A DNA stretch of 64,000 nucleotides. It comes from Acidicapsa dinghuensis. Its GTDB lineage: Bacteria; Acidobacteriota; Terriglobia; Terriglobales; Acidobacteriaceae. Where the stretch lies: NCBI RefSeq assembly GCF_025685685.1, contig NZ_JAGSYH010000001.1:837975-901974 (forward strand), in the 5' to 3' direction. Both the position numbers and the translations under genes were made by a program. The number at the start of each line of letters is the position of its first letter. Position 1 is the first letter of the stretch. The notes below the pieces were generated by a model. It ran no database searches and was not told the origin of the DNA. It saw only the letters and a program-made list of their open reading frames with translations. Positions 1-9,379 of this stretch are shown here, piece by piece.

Positions 1-777
1 GTCGATGAAGATAATGCAGGGCGCGTTTTTCTTGCCCTGTTCAAACAGATCGCGTACGCGGCTTGCGCCTACGCCGACAAACATTTCAACAAAGTCGGAA
101 CCTGAGATAGAGAAGAACGGAACGTTAGCCTCACCGGCCACAGCCCGCGCAAGCAGAGTTTTACCCGTTCCCGGAGGTCCAACAAGCAGCACGCCCTTCG
201 GAATCCGTCCGCCCAGCTTCTGGAACCGCTGCGGCTCGCGCAGATACTCGATGATCTCTTTCAGCTCTTCCTTCGCTTCATCTACCCCGGCAACGTCCTT
301 GAACGTGACCTTCTTCTGCTGCATCGAGAGCAGGCGCGCCCGGCTCTTACCGAACGACATCGCTTTGTTTCCACCCGACTGCATCTGGCGCATGATGAAG
401 AACCAGATACCCAGGATCAGCACCAGCGGCCCGATCTGAATCAGGATCGGCCAAAGCATGTTGCCCTGCGCGTCCTTGATCGTCACCTGAACCTTAGCCT
501 GGTTCAGCAAGTCGTACATGTTCGGATAGTTTGCAGGGACTTCCGTATGGAATCCGGTAAGTTCCTTGCCGTCGCCCTTCAGGTGTCCATGCACTTCCAT
601 GCTCTGCACGGTGACATCATTGACCTGACCTTGCTGCACTCGTTCAAGGAAGGTTGAGAAGGGAATTTCCTGTTCCTTGCCTCCCATCACCGCGCTCTTC
701 TGCACTACTCCGAACAGCAGCACCAGGCAGATGACGATAAAAGCCCAGAACATGATTGTCTTGACGGTCGAATTCAC
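1..777 (-). CDS. ftsH: ATP-dependent zinc metalloprotease FtsH (N-terminal part; cut by window edge)
   Basis: Membrane-anchored AAA+ protease that extracts and degrades membrane and short-lived cytosolic proteins. The visible 259 residues begin at GTG with AAAGGAG seven bases upstream. They contain an N-terminal membrane helix ([15 protein letters not shown]), a periplasmic FtsH_ext domain, a second membrane helix ([15 protein letters not shown]), the linker [16 protein letters not shown], Walker A GPPGTGKT, and the pore loop region [19 protein letters not shown]. The gene runs off the window inside Walker B (CIIFID), so the zinc-protease domain is not visible. It lies downstream of tilS on the same strand, a common neighbour pair in bacteria. 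Identity is secure; nothing abnormal is seen in the visible part. Confidence 0.97.
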   Translation of the reverse strand, partial: MNSTVKTIMFWAFIVICLVLLFGVVQKSAVMGGKEQEIPFSTFLERVQQGQVNDVTVQSMEVHGHLKGDGKELTGFHTEVPANYPNMYDLLNQAKVQVTIKDAQGNMLWPILIQIGPLVLILGIWFFIMRQMQSGGNKAMSFGKSRARLLSMQQKKVTFKDVAGVDEAKEELKEIIEYLREPQRFQKLGGRIPKGVLLVGPPGTGKTLLARAVAGEANVPFFSISGSDFVEMFVGVGASRVRDLFEQGKKNAPCIIFID

Positions 778-1183
778 CAGTACTCCTTTGCGCGGCTGGG
801 AGGAAATGCATGGGGAGCTACCCAACCGCCTCGCTAACCATTAGACGAACTATCGCAGGCGAAAGAATCAGAAACTGATCTTGAACCGGATTCAAACATG
901 CGCGCGCCGTGCACGGTGGCTAGTCCATTGATTGTACTCCCATTGCGGCGTCTCTGGCATGATCTAAATCGAACGTTCCTGCCCAATTCGGTAACTCTTA
1001 CGGGGCATCAGGATCACCTTCAAGTTCGATCCCTGCGAATTTTCAAAGGTTGCCGCGCAAACGGTTGTGCCGGAACTCACGATGCCGCGTTTCCTTTCGC
1101 TTCAAAGCCTGCGTTCGGCCCTCATCGATTCATGGAACATCGTACGCAAGGAGCGTACTTTGGGTTCCAAAGACACAGGTAAT
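778..1183. other. 406-bp gap between tilS and ftsH
   Basis: No convincing gene. The ftsH SD sequence lies at its left end. A TACAAT hexamer on the minus strand at 931-936 could be an ftsH -10 element, but I see no good -35 at the expected spacing. A minus-strand stretch at about 826-862 resembles a tRNA D-arm by words only and has no acceptor or T-arm partner. An ORF can be drawn through here on the plus strand, but it runs antisense into tilS and has no SD. Confidence 0.4.
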
Positions 1184-2521
1184 TCAGGAAAGCTTCTCCG
1201 CACGAATTACCACCCCGTCAACGGGTTGCACCTCGACGCCCTGCATCCACACAAGCTGCCCCATCCACTCCACAACCGGCCAGATGCTCCGAGCTTCCCC
1301 CGTAACCTTAAGTCGTTCCAGCACTTCCTTCACTTTTCGCCGGCCGCTCGAGTATCGCAACGTCACCTTGTCTCCAGGCTTCCAGTTGCGTACAACCACG
1401 TTCGTTCCAGCTTTTCCCTCCACTCTGAATCGCCATCCAAACACCTCTGCCTCGCCAGGAACACACAACTCCACCGTCATCGGCAGATCCGGCGTTCCTC
1501 CGGCGCTACGTGAAAATCGAATCTCTCTGGGTGTTCGCTCCGCCCGAAGTCCTGCGGTCAATGTCAATTTATTTCCCGCTCTCCCCTCGGCCGCCATTCG
1601 CCGCACTGATTCCGTTGCCTCAAAATCCAGAACAACCCCAAGTCTTTCAGCGGCATACCTAATTAGCCGCCGCTGCGCCGCGATTTCTATCCCTGCCAGC
1701 CGGACAACATCCAAGGCCAGCACTTCTTCACCGGAATTATCCCTTCCGCCCCCACGCACCGGCAGGCCGGAAAGCATCACCTGCGGAGCAAGCCTGGCTA
1801 GCTCCGTCTCCCAATACTCCTCTTCATCGCGCGCAATCATCGCCATCCCTGCTAAATGCCCTTTGATCTGCGGATTCCACCGCTCCAGATCCGGCAACAA
1901 ATCATGGCGCAGTCTGTTCCGCGTAAACGCGACATCTCGATTTGACGAATCTTCCCGCCATTCCTGTCCTTCTGATTGCAAATAAACCTCAATATCGGAA
2001 CGGCTTACCGTCAAAAATGGGCGCAGAATCCGCCCCTCGGCAAACGCAACAGAGGGAAAAATCCCCGACAGGCCCTCCGTCCACGCCCCGCGCAGAAACT
2101 TCCCCAGCACGGTCTCCGCCTGGTCGTCCAGAGTATGAGCCGTCGCCACCGCATCCAACCGATGCCCTGCCATCAATTCACGAAACCACCCGTACCGCAG
2201 CCGCCGGGCAGCTTCCTCAATCGACTCGCCTTGCATCTTCGCTTCCGCAGCAGCGTCTACCCGGTGCGTAAAAAACGGTACTTCCAAACGCTCAGCCAAT
2301 TCGGCGCAGAACCTCTGATCTTCGTCTGCTTCCGTGCCTCGCAAACCATGATGTAGATGCGCCAGATGGAGCACCAGACCCAATTCAGCCGTCAAGCCAG
2401 CCAGCGTCAGCGTCAGCGCCACCGAATCCGCTCCGCCTGAAAGCCCCACCGCCAGACGCAACCCAGGCTTCAATAGTGAACGGTCAATCGGCAATCCCGG
2501 CTTGTGCGCCCGCGTCCCCAC
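1184..2521 (-). CDS. tilS: tRNA(Ile)-lysidine synthase TilS
   Basis: Converts C34 of the CAU-anticodon isoleucine tRNA to lysidine, using ATP and lysine, so that the tRNA reads AUA. The PP-loop SGGADSVAL lies near residue 32, followed by the ATPase core with HLHHGLRG, ATAHTLDDQAETVL and FLRGAWTEGLSGI; the C-terminal part matches TilS substrate-binding and TilS_C domains. I prefer the GTG at 2521 (445 residues, reading VGTRAHKPG); the frame stays open 25 codons further to 2596, but that would overlap the divergent ispD start. Neither start has a clear SD, so the N-terminus is uncertain. Confidence 0.93.
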   Translation of the reverse strand: MGTRAHKPGLPIDRSLLKPGLRLAVGLSGGADSVALTLTLAGLTAELGLVLHLAHLHHGLRGTEADEDQRFCAELAERLEVPFFTHRVDAAAEAKMQGESIEEAARRLRYGWFRELMAGHRLDAVATAHTLDDQAETVLGKFLRGAWTEGLSGIFPSVAFAEGRILRPFLTVSRSDIEVYLQSEGQEWREDSSNRDVAFTRNRLRHDLLPDLERWNPQIKGHLAGMAMIARDEEEYWETELARLAPQVMLSGLPVRGGGRDNSGEEVLALDVVRLAGIEIAAQRRLIRYAAERLGVVLDFEATESVRRMAAEGRAGNKLTLTAGLRAERTPREIRFSRSAGGTPDLPMTVELCVPGEAEVFGWRFRVEGKAGTNVVVRNWKPGDKVTLRYSSGRRKVKEVLERLKVTGEARSIWPVVEWMGQLVWMQGVEVQPVDGVVIRAEKLS

Positions 2522-2540
2522 CCGTCGATGGTAAAGGATG

Positions 2541-2546
2541 TATACT
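2541..2546 (+). promoter_or_regulatory. Possible -10 element for ispD
   Basis: TATACT lies 9 bases before the preferred ispD ATG at 2556, which would give a very short leader. No clear -35 is visible. An AAAGGA at 2532-2537 could instead serve as SD for a start near 2538 or 2556. Tentative. Confidence 0.3.
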
Positions 2547-2555
2547 CCATCAGTT

Positions 2556-3272
2556 ATGCAGGTTTTCGCGATACTCCCGGCTGCCGGCATCGGCACCCGT
2601 ATGGCCGCCTCTCAGCCCAAACAATTTCTTGAGCTTCACGGACTGCCAATCCTCGTTCATTCACTGCGGGCTTTCGCCGCCGTTCCCCGAGTTGCCGCTA
2701 TCTACGTCGCCGTTCGCCGCAACGAGATCGAGCGTGTCGAGGCTCAAATCGCCGAGTTCTCCAACCAGTTTTCCTTCGCCGGACGCATCCACGTCGTGGA
2801 GGGCGGTGATAGCCGTCAGGAATCTGTCGCCAACGCTCTCGCCGCGCTCCCATCGCAAGACAATGACATCGTCCTGGTTCACGACGCCGTCCGCCCCCTC
2901 ATCGACACCGCCACGATCGAGCGCACCATCGACGCCGTCGTCGAACATGGCGCCGCCATCGTCGGCCTTCCCGCAATCGACACCGTAAAGCAGGTCGAGC
3001 GAACCGCTCACGGCGCTCTCATCACCGCCACCATTCCGCGCGAATTCGTGGTCCTCGCCCAGACCCCGCAAGGCTTTCGCTGCGGTATACTTCGGCGCGC
3101 TTTCGCCGAGGCAGCCGCCGACGGCTTCGTAGGCACCGACGAGGCAAGCGTTGTTGAACGCGCTGGGCTGCCCGTAGCGGTCGTACCCGGCTCACAGGTT
3201 AACCTGAAGATTACCCAACCTGGAGACCTCGCGCTGGCCGAGTTTTATCTTCAGCGCCAGGCCCAGTCGTAA
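2556..3272 (+). CDS. ispD: 2-C-methyl-D-erythritol 4-phosphate cytidylyltransferase IspD
   Basis: Third step of the MEP isoprenoid pathway: couples CTP to MEP giving CDP-ME. The 238-residue product has the nucleotide-binding start FAILPAAGIGTRM, the PKQFLELHG segment, VEGGDSRQESVANAL, VHDAVRP and QTPQGF, all typical IspD signatures, at the usual family length. The ATG at 2556 is preferred because family members begin directly before the LPAAG motif; an in-frame ATG at 2538 would add six residues. It is divergent from tilS and followed 36 bp later by ispF, so the two are probably cotranscribed. Confidence 0.96.
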   Translation: MQVFAILPAAGIGTRMAASQPKQFLELHGLPILVHSLRAFAAVPRVAAIYVAVRRNEIERVEAQIAEFSNQFSFAGRIHVVEGGDSRQESVANALAALPSQDNDIVLVHDAVRPLIDTATIERTIDAVVEHGAAIVGLPAIDTVKQVERTAHGALITATIPREFVVLAQTPQGFRCGILRRAFAEAAADGFVGTDEASVVERAGLPVAVVPGSQVNLKITQPGDLALAEFYLQRQAQS

Positions 3273-3308
3273 AAACTCACAGGCAAGACAAAAGATAGGC
3301 AAGAGAGA

Positions 3309-3926
3309 ATGGATACTCGCATCGGTTTTGGCTGGGACTCGCATGCTTTTCGTCCCGGAGTCCCGCTTCGCATTGGCGGCATGACGCTGAATCATCCCGA
3401 GGGCCTCGCAGGTCACTCCGACGGAGATGTGCTTCTTCACGCCATTACCGACGCTCTGCTCGGCGCGGTCGCAGCTGGCGACATCGGCAGCTTCTTTCCT
3501 CCCGGTGATCCCCGCTGGAAAGACGCTGACTCATCCATCTTCCTCAACCTAGCCCTCGAAGAAATCCAGCACGCAGGCTACGGCATCGTCAATGTGGACA
3601 CGACGCTTGTGCTAGCCGCACCGAAGATATCGCCCATCGCCGGAGAGATGCGCGAGCGCGTTGCCCAACTACTCTGCGTAGAGGTGGATCAAGTCAGCAT
3701 CAAGGCAAAGACTCCCGAAGGCCTCGGCCTCGATCATGTCGCTCAATGCCACGCTGTCGTGCTGCTTGAGCGTGTGCGTGATCCCGAAGACCTCAAGAGC
3801 ATGTCTGCCGTCATCGAGAGCCAGCGCCAGTTGGAAGACGTTGTCGAAGACCTCCTCAGCCAGGTCCACGGAGTTCCGAAGCGCAAGGAAATCATACCGG
3901 CCTTCAACACAGACGACATCACCTAA
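3309..3926 (+). CDS. ispF: 2-C-methyl-D-erythritol 2,4-cyclodiphosphate synthase IspF
   Basis: Fifth step of the MEP pathway: cyclises CDP-ME-2-phosphate to MEcPP with loss of CMP. The metal ligand segment RIGFGWDSHAF, the HSDGDVLLHAITDALLGA helix, GDIGSFFPPGDPRW and KAKTPEGLG followed by the closing strand are all present. The family is normally about 160 residues; this protein is 205, with about 45 extra residues after the core that are charged and helix-prone (ESQRQLEDVVEDLLSQVHG). The extension shows no recognised domain. An SD-like AAGAGAG precedes the ATG. Transcription ends at the hairpin about 25 bp downstream. Confidence 0.95.
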   Translation: MDTRIGFGWDSHAFRPGVPLRIGGMTLNHPEGLAGHSDGDVLLHAITDALLGAVAAGDIGSFFPPGDPRWKDADSSIFLNLALEEIQHAGYGIVNVDTTLVLAAPKISPIAGEMRERVAQLLCVEVDQVSIKAKTPEGLGLDHVAQCHAVVLLERVRDPEDLKSMSAVIESQRQLEDVVEDLLSQVHGVPKRKEIIPAFNTDDIT

Positions 3927-3950
3927 AGCAACCGCAAAAATCTTACCCAA

Positions 3951-3982
3951 CATACCCGGTACTCTCAACCGGGTATGTTTTT
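3951..3982 (+). terminator. Rho-independent terminator after ispDF
   Basis: Perfect 10-bp stem (CATACCCGGT at 3951-3960 with ACCGGGTATG at 3968-3977), 7-base loop, then five T residues. It separates ispDF from gltX. Confidence 0.9.
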
Positions 3983-4074
3983 GCTGTTAGATTTGCGGCA
4001 GTTTCGCAGCACTCACAGGCTCCTGCAGCCCCATCGAAGCAGTACTCCCCTGCTAACATCAAAGGTTGGCAATC

Positions 4075-5544
4075 ATGACAGACCAGACCTCATCTTCCGC
4101 TCCTATTCGCGTTCGTATTGCACCCTCTCCAACAGGCGATCCCCACGTCGGAACCGCTTACATCGGCCTCATCAATTACATCTACGCCCGTCAGCGTGGC
4201 GGACAATTCGTTCTTCGCATCGAAGACACGGACCGTACCCGCTTCGTCCCCACCAGCGAGCAGATGATCTTCGATGCCCTTCGCTGGCTTGGCCTTTCCT
4301 GGGATGAGGGACCAGATGTGGGTGGCCCGTATGGACCCTATCGCCAGTCCGAGCGCTCCGATATCTATCGCGAATACGTGGACAAGCTCGTCGCCAACGG
4401 CACCGCCTACCGTTGTTTCTGCACCGCGGAAAAGCTCGAAGAAGACCGCAAGCGCCAGATGGCCGCCAAGCTCCCGCCGCGTTACCCCGGCACTTGCCGC
4501 TGGCTTACTCAGGCTGAGATCGACAACAATCTCGCGTCCGGTCTTCCCTTCACCATTCGCATGAAGGTTCCCGACGAAGGTTCGACCACCTTCACCGATG
4601 AGCTACGCGGCTCCATCACCTTCGAGCACAAAAACGTAGACGATCAGGTCCTCCTCAAGTCAGACGGCTTTCCGACATATCACCTCGCCAACGTCGTCGA
4701 TGACCATCTCATGCGCATCACCGACGTCATTCGCGCAGAGGAGTGGATATCTTCGACACCCAAGCATGTCCTGCTCTATCAGGCCTTCGGCTGGGATCTC
4801 CCACGCTTCTGGCACATGCCGCTTCTGCGCAACATCGACAAGTCCAAAATCTCCAAGCGCAAGAATCCTGTCTCACTCATCTACTACCGGCAGGCCGGAT
4901 TTCTGCCTGGCGCCGTTCTCAACTTCCTCGGCCTCATGGGCGGCGGCATGCCAGCCGACATCAACAACGGCACCGAAAAGTTCACCCTCGCCGAAATGGT
5001 TGAGCACTTCAACGTCAAAAACATCCGCACCGGCGGACCGGTCTTCGACCTGACCAAGCTGAAATGGCTCAATGGCGAATACCTGCGCAGCATCTCGCTC
5101 GACGACTTCTACAGCGCTCTGCGCTCCACGGTGCTGTCCGATGAATACCTGCGCAACATCGCAGAGCTCATCCAGACGCGCATCGAAACCCTCGGTCAGT
5201 TCGGCGATCTCACCGGCTTCTTCTTCGCGGACAATGTTGTTCCCTCACTGGAAGTCTACGTGCCCAAGAAACGAACTATCGAGGAAACGCTTGCCTTCGC
5301 TACAGAACAGCTCGCAGTCCTCGAAGCTTCAGACTGGACCCCGGCAGCCCTCGAACCGGCCCTCAAGAAATTCGGCGAAGAAAAGCAATGGTCTGTGAAA
5401 GAAAACTTCATGCTGCTGCGCGCCATCGTCACCGGCGGCACCATGAGCCCGCCGCTGCTCGAAAGCCTCGTCGTCTTCGGCAAGGCCCGTACGCTCGATC
5501 GCGTTCGCCGCTTTCTCGATTCACAGAAGAAACAATCGAAATAA
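4075..5544 (+). CDS. gltX: Glutamyl-tRNA synthetase
   Basis: Class I aminoacyl-tRNA synthetase charging tRNA(Glu), and possibly tRNA(Gln) in organisms using GatCAB. The 489-residue product has the HIGH-like motif in PSPTGDPHVGTAYIGL, the following VLRIEDTDR, and the KMSKS-like KISKRKN near residue 262, with a C-terminal anticodon-binding helical domain. The ATG at 4075 is chosen because AAAGG at 4061-4065 sits at proper spacing; an upstream TTG at 4066 would overlap that SD. It is convergent with the next gene, with a short TAGGGCCCTA palindrome plus T-run at 5571-5587 between them. Confidence 0.96.
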   Translation: MTDQTSSSAPIRVRIAPSPTGDPHVGTAYIGLINYIYARQRGGQFVLRIEDTDRTRFVPTSEQMIFDALRWLGLSWDEGPDVGGPYGPYRQSERSDIYREYVDKLVANGTAYRCFCTAEKLEEDRKRQMAAKLPPRYPGTCRWLTQAEIDNNLASGLPFTIRMKVPDEGSTTFTDELRGSITFEHKNVDDQVLLKSDGFPTYHLANVVDDHLMRITDVIRAEEWISSTPKHVLLYQAFGWDLPRFWHMPLLRNIDKSKISKRKNPVSLIYYRQAGFLPGAVLNFLGLMGGGMPADINNGTEKFTLAEMVEHFNVKNIRTGGPVFDLTKLKWLNGEYLRSISLDDFYSALRSTVLSDEYLRNIAELIQTRIETLGQFGDLTGFFFADNVVPSLEVYVPKKRTIEETLAFATEQLAVLEASDWTPAALEPALKKFGEEKQWSVKENFMLLRAIVTGGTMSPPLLESLVVFGKARTLDRVRRFLDSQKKQSK

Positions 5545-5577
5545 CGGGCGCTGTGCAAGAAGTAGCTGGATAGGGCC

Positions 5578-7149
5578 CTATTTTTTTAGCAGCGAAGCAC
5601 GGTCGATCACGTTGCCATCCACCAGCAGCGTGTTGATACGGCGCACATTCCAGATACTCACTGTCGGGTCGGCATCCAGAATGAGGATGTCGGCCCTGCG
5701 TCCTGGAGCAATCAGTCCCAACTCGCTCCAGTGGAACTGCTCCGCATAATTACTCGTAGCCGCCGCAAGAGCCTCTCGCGGAGACAGCCCGAGTCGTACC
5801 AGCATTTCAAGCTCGGTGTGCATCGAGATACCTGGCATCGAACCCGACGCCGGCGCTCCGCTCGCAGCCAGGTAGTGAGGGTATGCAGTAAAGATCGATT
5901 GATTGATCGCCCATAAGCGATCTGCCTGCTGATCTGCCTTATGGTGCAGATTTTCTTCCATCCAGCGCTGCACAGAGTTGGGCGCGTGACGTGCCCATGC
6001 TGGCAAGGAATATACAGCCTCTCCCGTTTGCGGATCGGAAGGAGCAAACATCAACTTGGGATCGAGTATTCGCGCTACAGGCTCTTTCCACAAATTTCTG
6101 TGGTTCGGTAATCGCGTATAGAAATTGCTGAAGGTAGGCATCAGCGCTACGTGATGCTGCGCGATTAACTGCCCATAGCTCTTCCAATGCGGATCCATAG
6201 GAGGCAGGCGTTCCGCATAGCCGTAAGCTGTGCGCGAAGCAGACCCCTCTGGATCGCTCGTGAGCGGCTGTTGCAGTTCATCGGGTATAACACCCAGTTC
6301 ATACCGGCCCATGTGCAGCAAAGCATCCACACCAGCTTGAATCGCAACCCGGTACGGTGTTGAAACAAACTCGCCGTAAGTGATCAACCCTATCTGATGT
6401 GCGCGGTCAACAATCCATTGCGTATTCGCGGCAGTGAGATTATGTCCCAGCCACACGACACGCGTGCCCAGCTTCGCGGTATCCAGCAATTGCCTCGCCG
6501 TGTCATCGGGGCTCAACTCCACCGACCTGCCATCGGGAGGGTCCTTCAGCTTCTGTGCCCACGTGGGATTGTGAATCAGCAGGCTATAGTCATCCGTCGA
6601 TCCAACGCTATCCAGCAGGTACACATGCGGCGTAGGATTTGCATGCTGATCAATCGGCCCACGCCGTTCGTCCCAGCCAGCGACGACAGTCGTCACGCCC
6701 ATATACAGATTGGCATCTGCATCGGCCTGGCTGCTCATGCCCGCAAAGCCGTCAATGAGCCCCGGAATAAGATATTTTCCCGTGCAATCGATGACCTGCG
6801 AGCCCTTTGGTATAGGCAGTGCCGATCTCGGACCAACCGCCAGCACATGTCCATCGCGAATATAAATAATTGCGTCCGGAATATCGTTTGCCGAGTCGCC
6901 CCAACTTGTCAGATCAACCACTGTGCCGCCGGCGAGCACCAGCGGAGGAGGAGGTGCCACCTGTCCATTGGGAATCTGGCGCGCATCGGCGGAAGCAGCA
7001 ACCGCAACAAGAAAGACAGCAGCCAGTCGGTTTGCTGACAACGCAAGGTCAGAGCAATCAAAACCAGATGCAGATGACAAAAAGATCTGCGCCACCCTGG
7101 ACCACGAGCACAGCAGCCTGCGCAAAAGTGTTCTTTTAGAAATCAGCAT
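5578..7149 (-). CDS. Secreted amidohydrolase-like protein lacking the HxH metal motif
   Basis: Shows the amidohydrolase-superfamily frame: the N-terminal sandwich VLAGGTVVDL, the turn GKYLIPGLIDGF, a (beta/alpha)8 middle and the C-terminal GRRADILILDADP with LLVDGNVIDR. A hydrophobic stretch (LAAVFLVAVAASADA, about residues 43-57) suggests export; with the ATG at 7149 this leaves a long basic N-region, so the true start may be internal. Where family enzymes have GLIDxHxH the sequence is GLIDGFAG, so both first metal-binding histidines are absent. The strand equivalent to the third or fourth ligand (LLHMGRYEL) keeps one histidine. It may therefore be inactive on usual substrates or use different chemistry. 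Confidence 0.8.
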   Translation of the reverse strand: MLISKRTLLRRLLCSWSRVAQIFLSSASGFDCSDLALSANRLAAVFLVAVAASADARQIPNGQVAPPPPLVLAGGTVVDLTSWGDSANDIPDAIIYIRDGHVLAVGPRSALPIPKGSQVIDCTGKYLIPGLIDGFAGMSSQADADANLYMGVTTVVAGWDERRGPIDQHANPTPHVYLLDSVGSTDDYSLLIHNPTWAQKLKDPPDGRSVELSPDDTARQLLDTAKLGTRVVWLGHNLTAANTQWIVDRAHQIGLITYGEFVSTPYRVAIQAGVDALLHMGRYELGVIPDELQQPLTSDPEGSASRTAYGYAERLPPMDPHWKSYGQLIAQHHVALMPTFSNFYTRLPNHRNLWKEPVARILDPKLMFAPSDPQTGEAVYSLPAWARHAPNSVQRWMEENLHHKADQQADRLWAINQSIFTAYPHYLAASGAPASGSMPGISMHTELEMLVRLGLSPREALAAATSNYAEQFHWSELGLIAPGRRADILILDADPTVSIWNVRRINTLLVDGNVIDRASLLKK

Positions 7150-7355
7150 CGTCCGGGTGTTTCCCTAATTGTCTCACGCAGCCTTTGAATCGACGAAAAA
7201 TCACCAGACCATAGCAAGCAGGATTCTGCAAAACATACGGCATATTGAATGCGGTAATGCACCCTCTTCAAATCGTTCATTTACTGGTGATCCGCCTTTG
7301 CCCCGTGCGAATCGGTTCCTGCCCTCTTGTAGCTGATTCCAGAGCGGCTTGCAAT

Positions 7356-9245
7356 CTAAATTGCGACACGAGCACGCCTGCGCAGTGAAGAGAGGTATGG
7401 TTGAAGCTGCAGATAAGCAGCCTCAGCCGTCACCCCATGACGTGCGCGCAATTGATCCACCTTGCCATGCTCGATGAATCTGTCGGGCCATCCGATGCGC
7501 ACCACTGGAACGTTCAAGCCAAGCTGGCTCAACACCTCCAGTACGACAGCTCCAAAGCCGCCGGCAAGCGCATGATCTTCAAATGTCACAAAAGCATGAA
7601 CCCGCTTTGCGTATTGCTCGATCAGTTCAACATCCAGCGGCTTTACAAATCTCGGGTTCACGACGGCCGCGGAGATTCCGTCCCGCTCCAAACGTCCGGC
7701 CAGATCCTGCGCCAAAGTGATCATTGGTCCAAGGCCAAGAATTGCGACGTCGGAACCATCGGCAAGCACCTCAGCTTTGCCAACCGGCAGCAGTTCCGGC
7801 TTGCTCTTGCGCGCAACACCGGCAACAGCGCCTCGCGGATAGCGAATCCCACTTGGACCTGGAATCTGAGTCGCCGTCAGCATCATGTCCGCAAGTTCAT
7901 CTTCATCCTTCGGAGCCATCAGAACAATCTCGGGAATATCCCGCAGATACCCAATATCGAATAGTCCATGATGCGTCGGGCCATCATCACCCGAAAGTCC
8001 CGCGCGATCCATGCAGAAGATCACCGGCAATTTTTGCAGACAAACATCGTGCACAATCGGATCGAAAGCCCGCTGCAGAAAAGTTGAGTAAATCGCGCAA
8101 ACCGGCTTGTAGCCCTGCGTCGCCATCCCTGCCGCAAAGATCACAGCATGCTCTTCCGCAATGCCTACATCGAAATACCTCTTCGGATGATGAGGACGGA
8201 ACAGATCGAGCGCCGTGCCATTTGGCATTGCCGCTGTGATCGCAACAATCTTCTCGTCTTCATTCGCCAGTTGCACCAGAGTATTCGCAAAAACCTCCGA
8301 ATACGTCACCTGTCCCGCAGGCTTTGTCTGTCCGGTCTCGGGATCATACGGCCCCAGCCCATGAAACTTCTTCTGCAAATCCAACGCAGGCTGAAATCCC
8401 TTGCCCTTCTGCGTCAACACATGTAGCAGCACTGGCCGGTTCTCTGACTTCAGGAATTCAAATGTCTGCGTCAACAGCGGGATGTTGTGCCCATCGATCG
8501 GTCCGTAGTACGTCAATCCAAACTCTTCAAAGAACATCGAGGGCCACAACATGCCCTTGGCTGCTTCCTCCGCTTTGCGCGCCACATGAATCGCGGCCTT
8601 GCCGCCGAACTTTTCAATAAGCCTCGAAGCGGAGTCATGCAGGTGCTTATACCGCTCATTCGCCACAATGCGATGGAAGTAACGAGCAATCGCTCCGACA
8701 TTTCTATCAATCGACCATTCGTTGTCGTTCAGCACCACAATCAGCCGTTTCGTCTGCTCGGCTATGTTATTCAGCGCTTCATATGAAATTCCGTTAGTAA
8801 ATGCAGCGTCCCCAGCCACGGCAATCACATGATTTTTGCCGCCGCTCAGATCGCGTGCAACCGCCATGCCCAACGCCGCGGAAATAGCCGTCCCTGCATG
8901 CCCGGCTCCATACGCGTCATGCTGGCTCTCCGTGCGCAGCATGAAGCCATTCAATCCGCCCGGCTGCCGAATCGTATCGAACTGTTTCCGGCGTCCCGTC
9001 AACAACTTATGGATATAAGCCTGATGGCTCACATCCATGAGAATCTTGTCTTCCGGCGTGTTAAAGACCATGTGTAGCGCGATTGTGAGCTCAACCACGC
9101 CAAGATTCGGTCCCAGATGGCCACCGGTTCTTGAAAGAGACTGGATCAGGCACTGGCGAATTTCTGCAGCCAGTGATTCCAATTGCGAAGGAGAAAGACG
9201 CCGGAGATCCTGGGCTGATTCTATTGAGTCGAGCAAGGGAGTCAT
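7356..9245 (-). CDS. dxs: 1-deoxy-D-xylulose-5-phosphate synthase (divergent Dxs)
   Basis: First step of the MEP pathway: thiamine-diphosphate-dependent condensation of pyruvate and glyceraldehyde-3-phosphate. Length (629) is normal. The GGHLGPNLGVVELTIALH start, HQAYIHKLLTGR, the ThDP motif near GDAAFTNG with LNDNEWSIDRN, the pyrimidine-binding DVGIAEEHAVIFAAGMA and MDRAGLSGDDGPTHHG are present. Several conserved words are altered: usual WDVGHQ is MDVSHQ, GHSSTS is GHAGTA, GDGAMTAG is GDAAFTNG. This points to a divergent Dxs class rather than a broken gene. SD GGAAGGA lies 6 bases before the ATG. The leader contains a promoter and a terminator (separate entries). Confidence 0.9.
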   Translation of the reverse strand: MTPLLDSIESAQDLRRLSPSQLESLAAEIRQCLIQSLSRTGGHLGPNLGVVELTIALHMVFNTPEDKILMDVSHQAYIHKLLTGRRKQFDTIRQPGGLNGFMLRTESQHDAYGAGHAGTAISAALGMAVARDLSGGKNHVIAVAGDAAFTNGISYEALNNIAEQTKRLIVVLNDNEWSIDRNVGAIARYFHRIVANERYKHLHDSASRLIEKFGGKAAIHVARKAEEAAKGMLWPSMFFEEFGLTYYGPIDGHNIPLLTQTFEFLKSENRPVLLHVLTQKGKGFQPALDLQKKFHGLGPYDPETGQTKPAGQVTYSEVFANTLVQLANEDEKIVAITAAMPNGTALDLFRPHHPKRYFDVGIAEEHAVIFAAGMATQGYKPVCAIYSTFLQRAFDPIVHDVCLQKLPVIFCMDRAGLSGDDGPTHHGLFDIGYLRDIPEIVLMAPKDEDELADMMLTATQIPGPSGIRYPRGAVAGVARKSKPELLPVGKAEVLADGSDVAILGLGPMITLAQDLAGRLERDGISAAVVNPRFVKPLDVELIEQYAKRVHAFVTFEDHALAGGFGAVVLEVLSQLGLNVPVVRIGWPDRFIEHGKVDQLRARHGVTAEAAYLQLQPYLSSLRRRARVAI

Positions 9246-9330
9246 TCGAATCCTTCCGCGTCTAACCTGCTACCGCATGACGCAACGCGGCCTGCATACC
9301 GTCCTCAACTATCCCAATGAGGAACGCTAA

Positions 9331-9357
9331 AGAAAAAGACCCCACTTCTACGGGGTC
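9331..9357 (-). terminator. Intrinsic terminator in the dxs leader (possible attenuator)
   Basis: Read on the minus strand: GACCCC (9357-9352), 8-base loop, GGGGTC (9343-9338), then TTTTTCT. It stands about 85 bp before the dxs start and only about 20-25 bp after the likely transcription start from 9380-9385. No other minus-strand gene lies upstream for it to terminate. Whether it is a conditional attenuator cannot be told from sequence. Confidence 0.7.
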
Positions 9358-9379
9358 CACGGCGGCCAACGTCATCTTG

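Noticed and set aside
826..862. tRNA-like D-arm words on the minus strand upstream of ftsH
   Set aside because: No matching acceptor stem, anticodon arm or T-arm could be drawn.
1050..2356. Long plus-strand ORFs antisense to tilS
   Set aside because: Arginine/serine/proline-rich shadow frames of a GC-rich gene, no SD, and tilS motifs are clear on the other strand.
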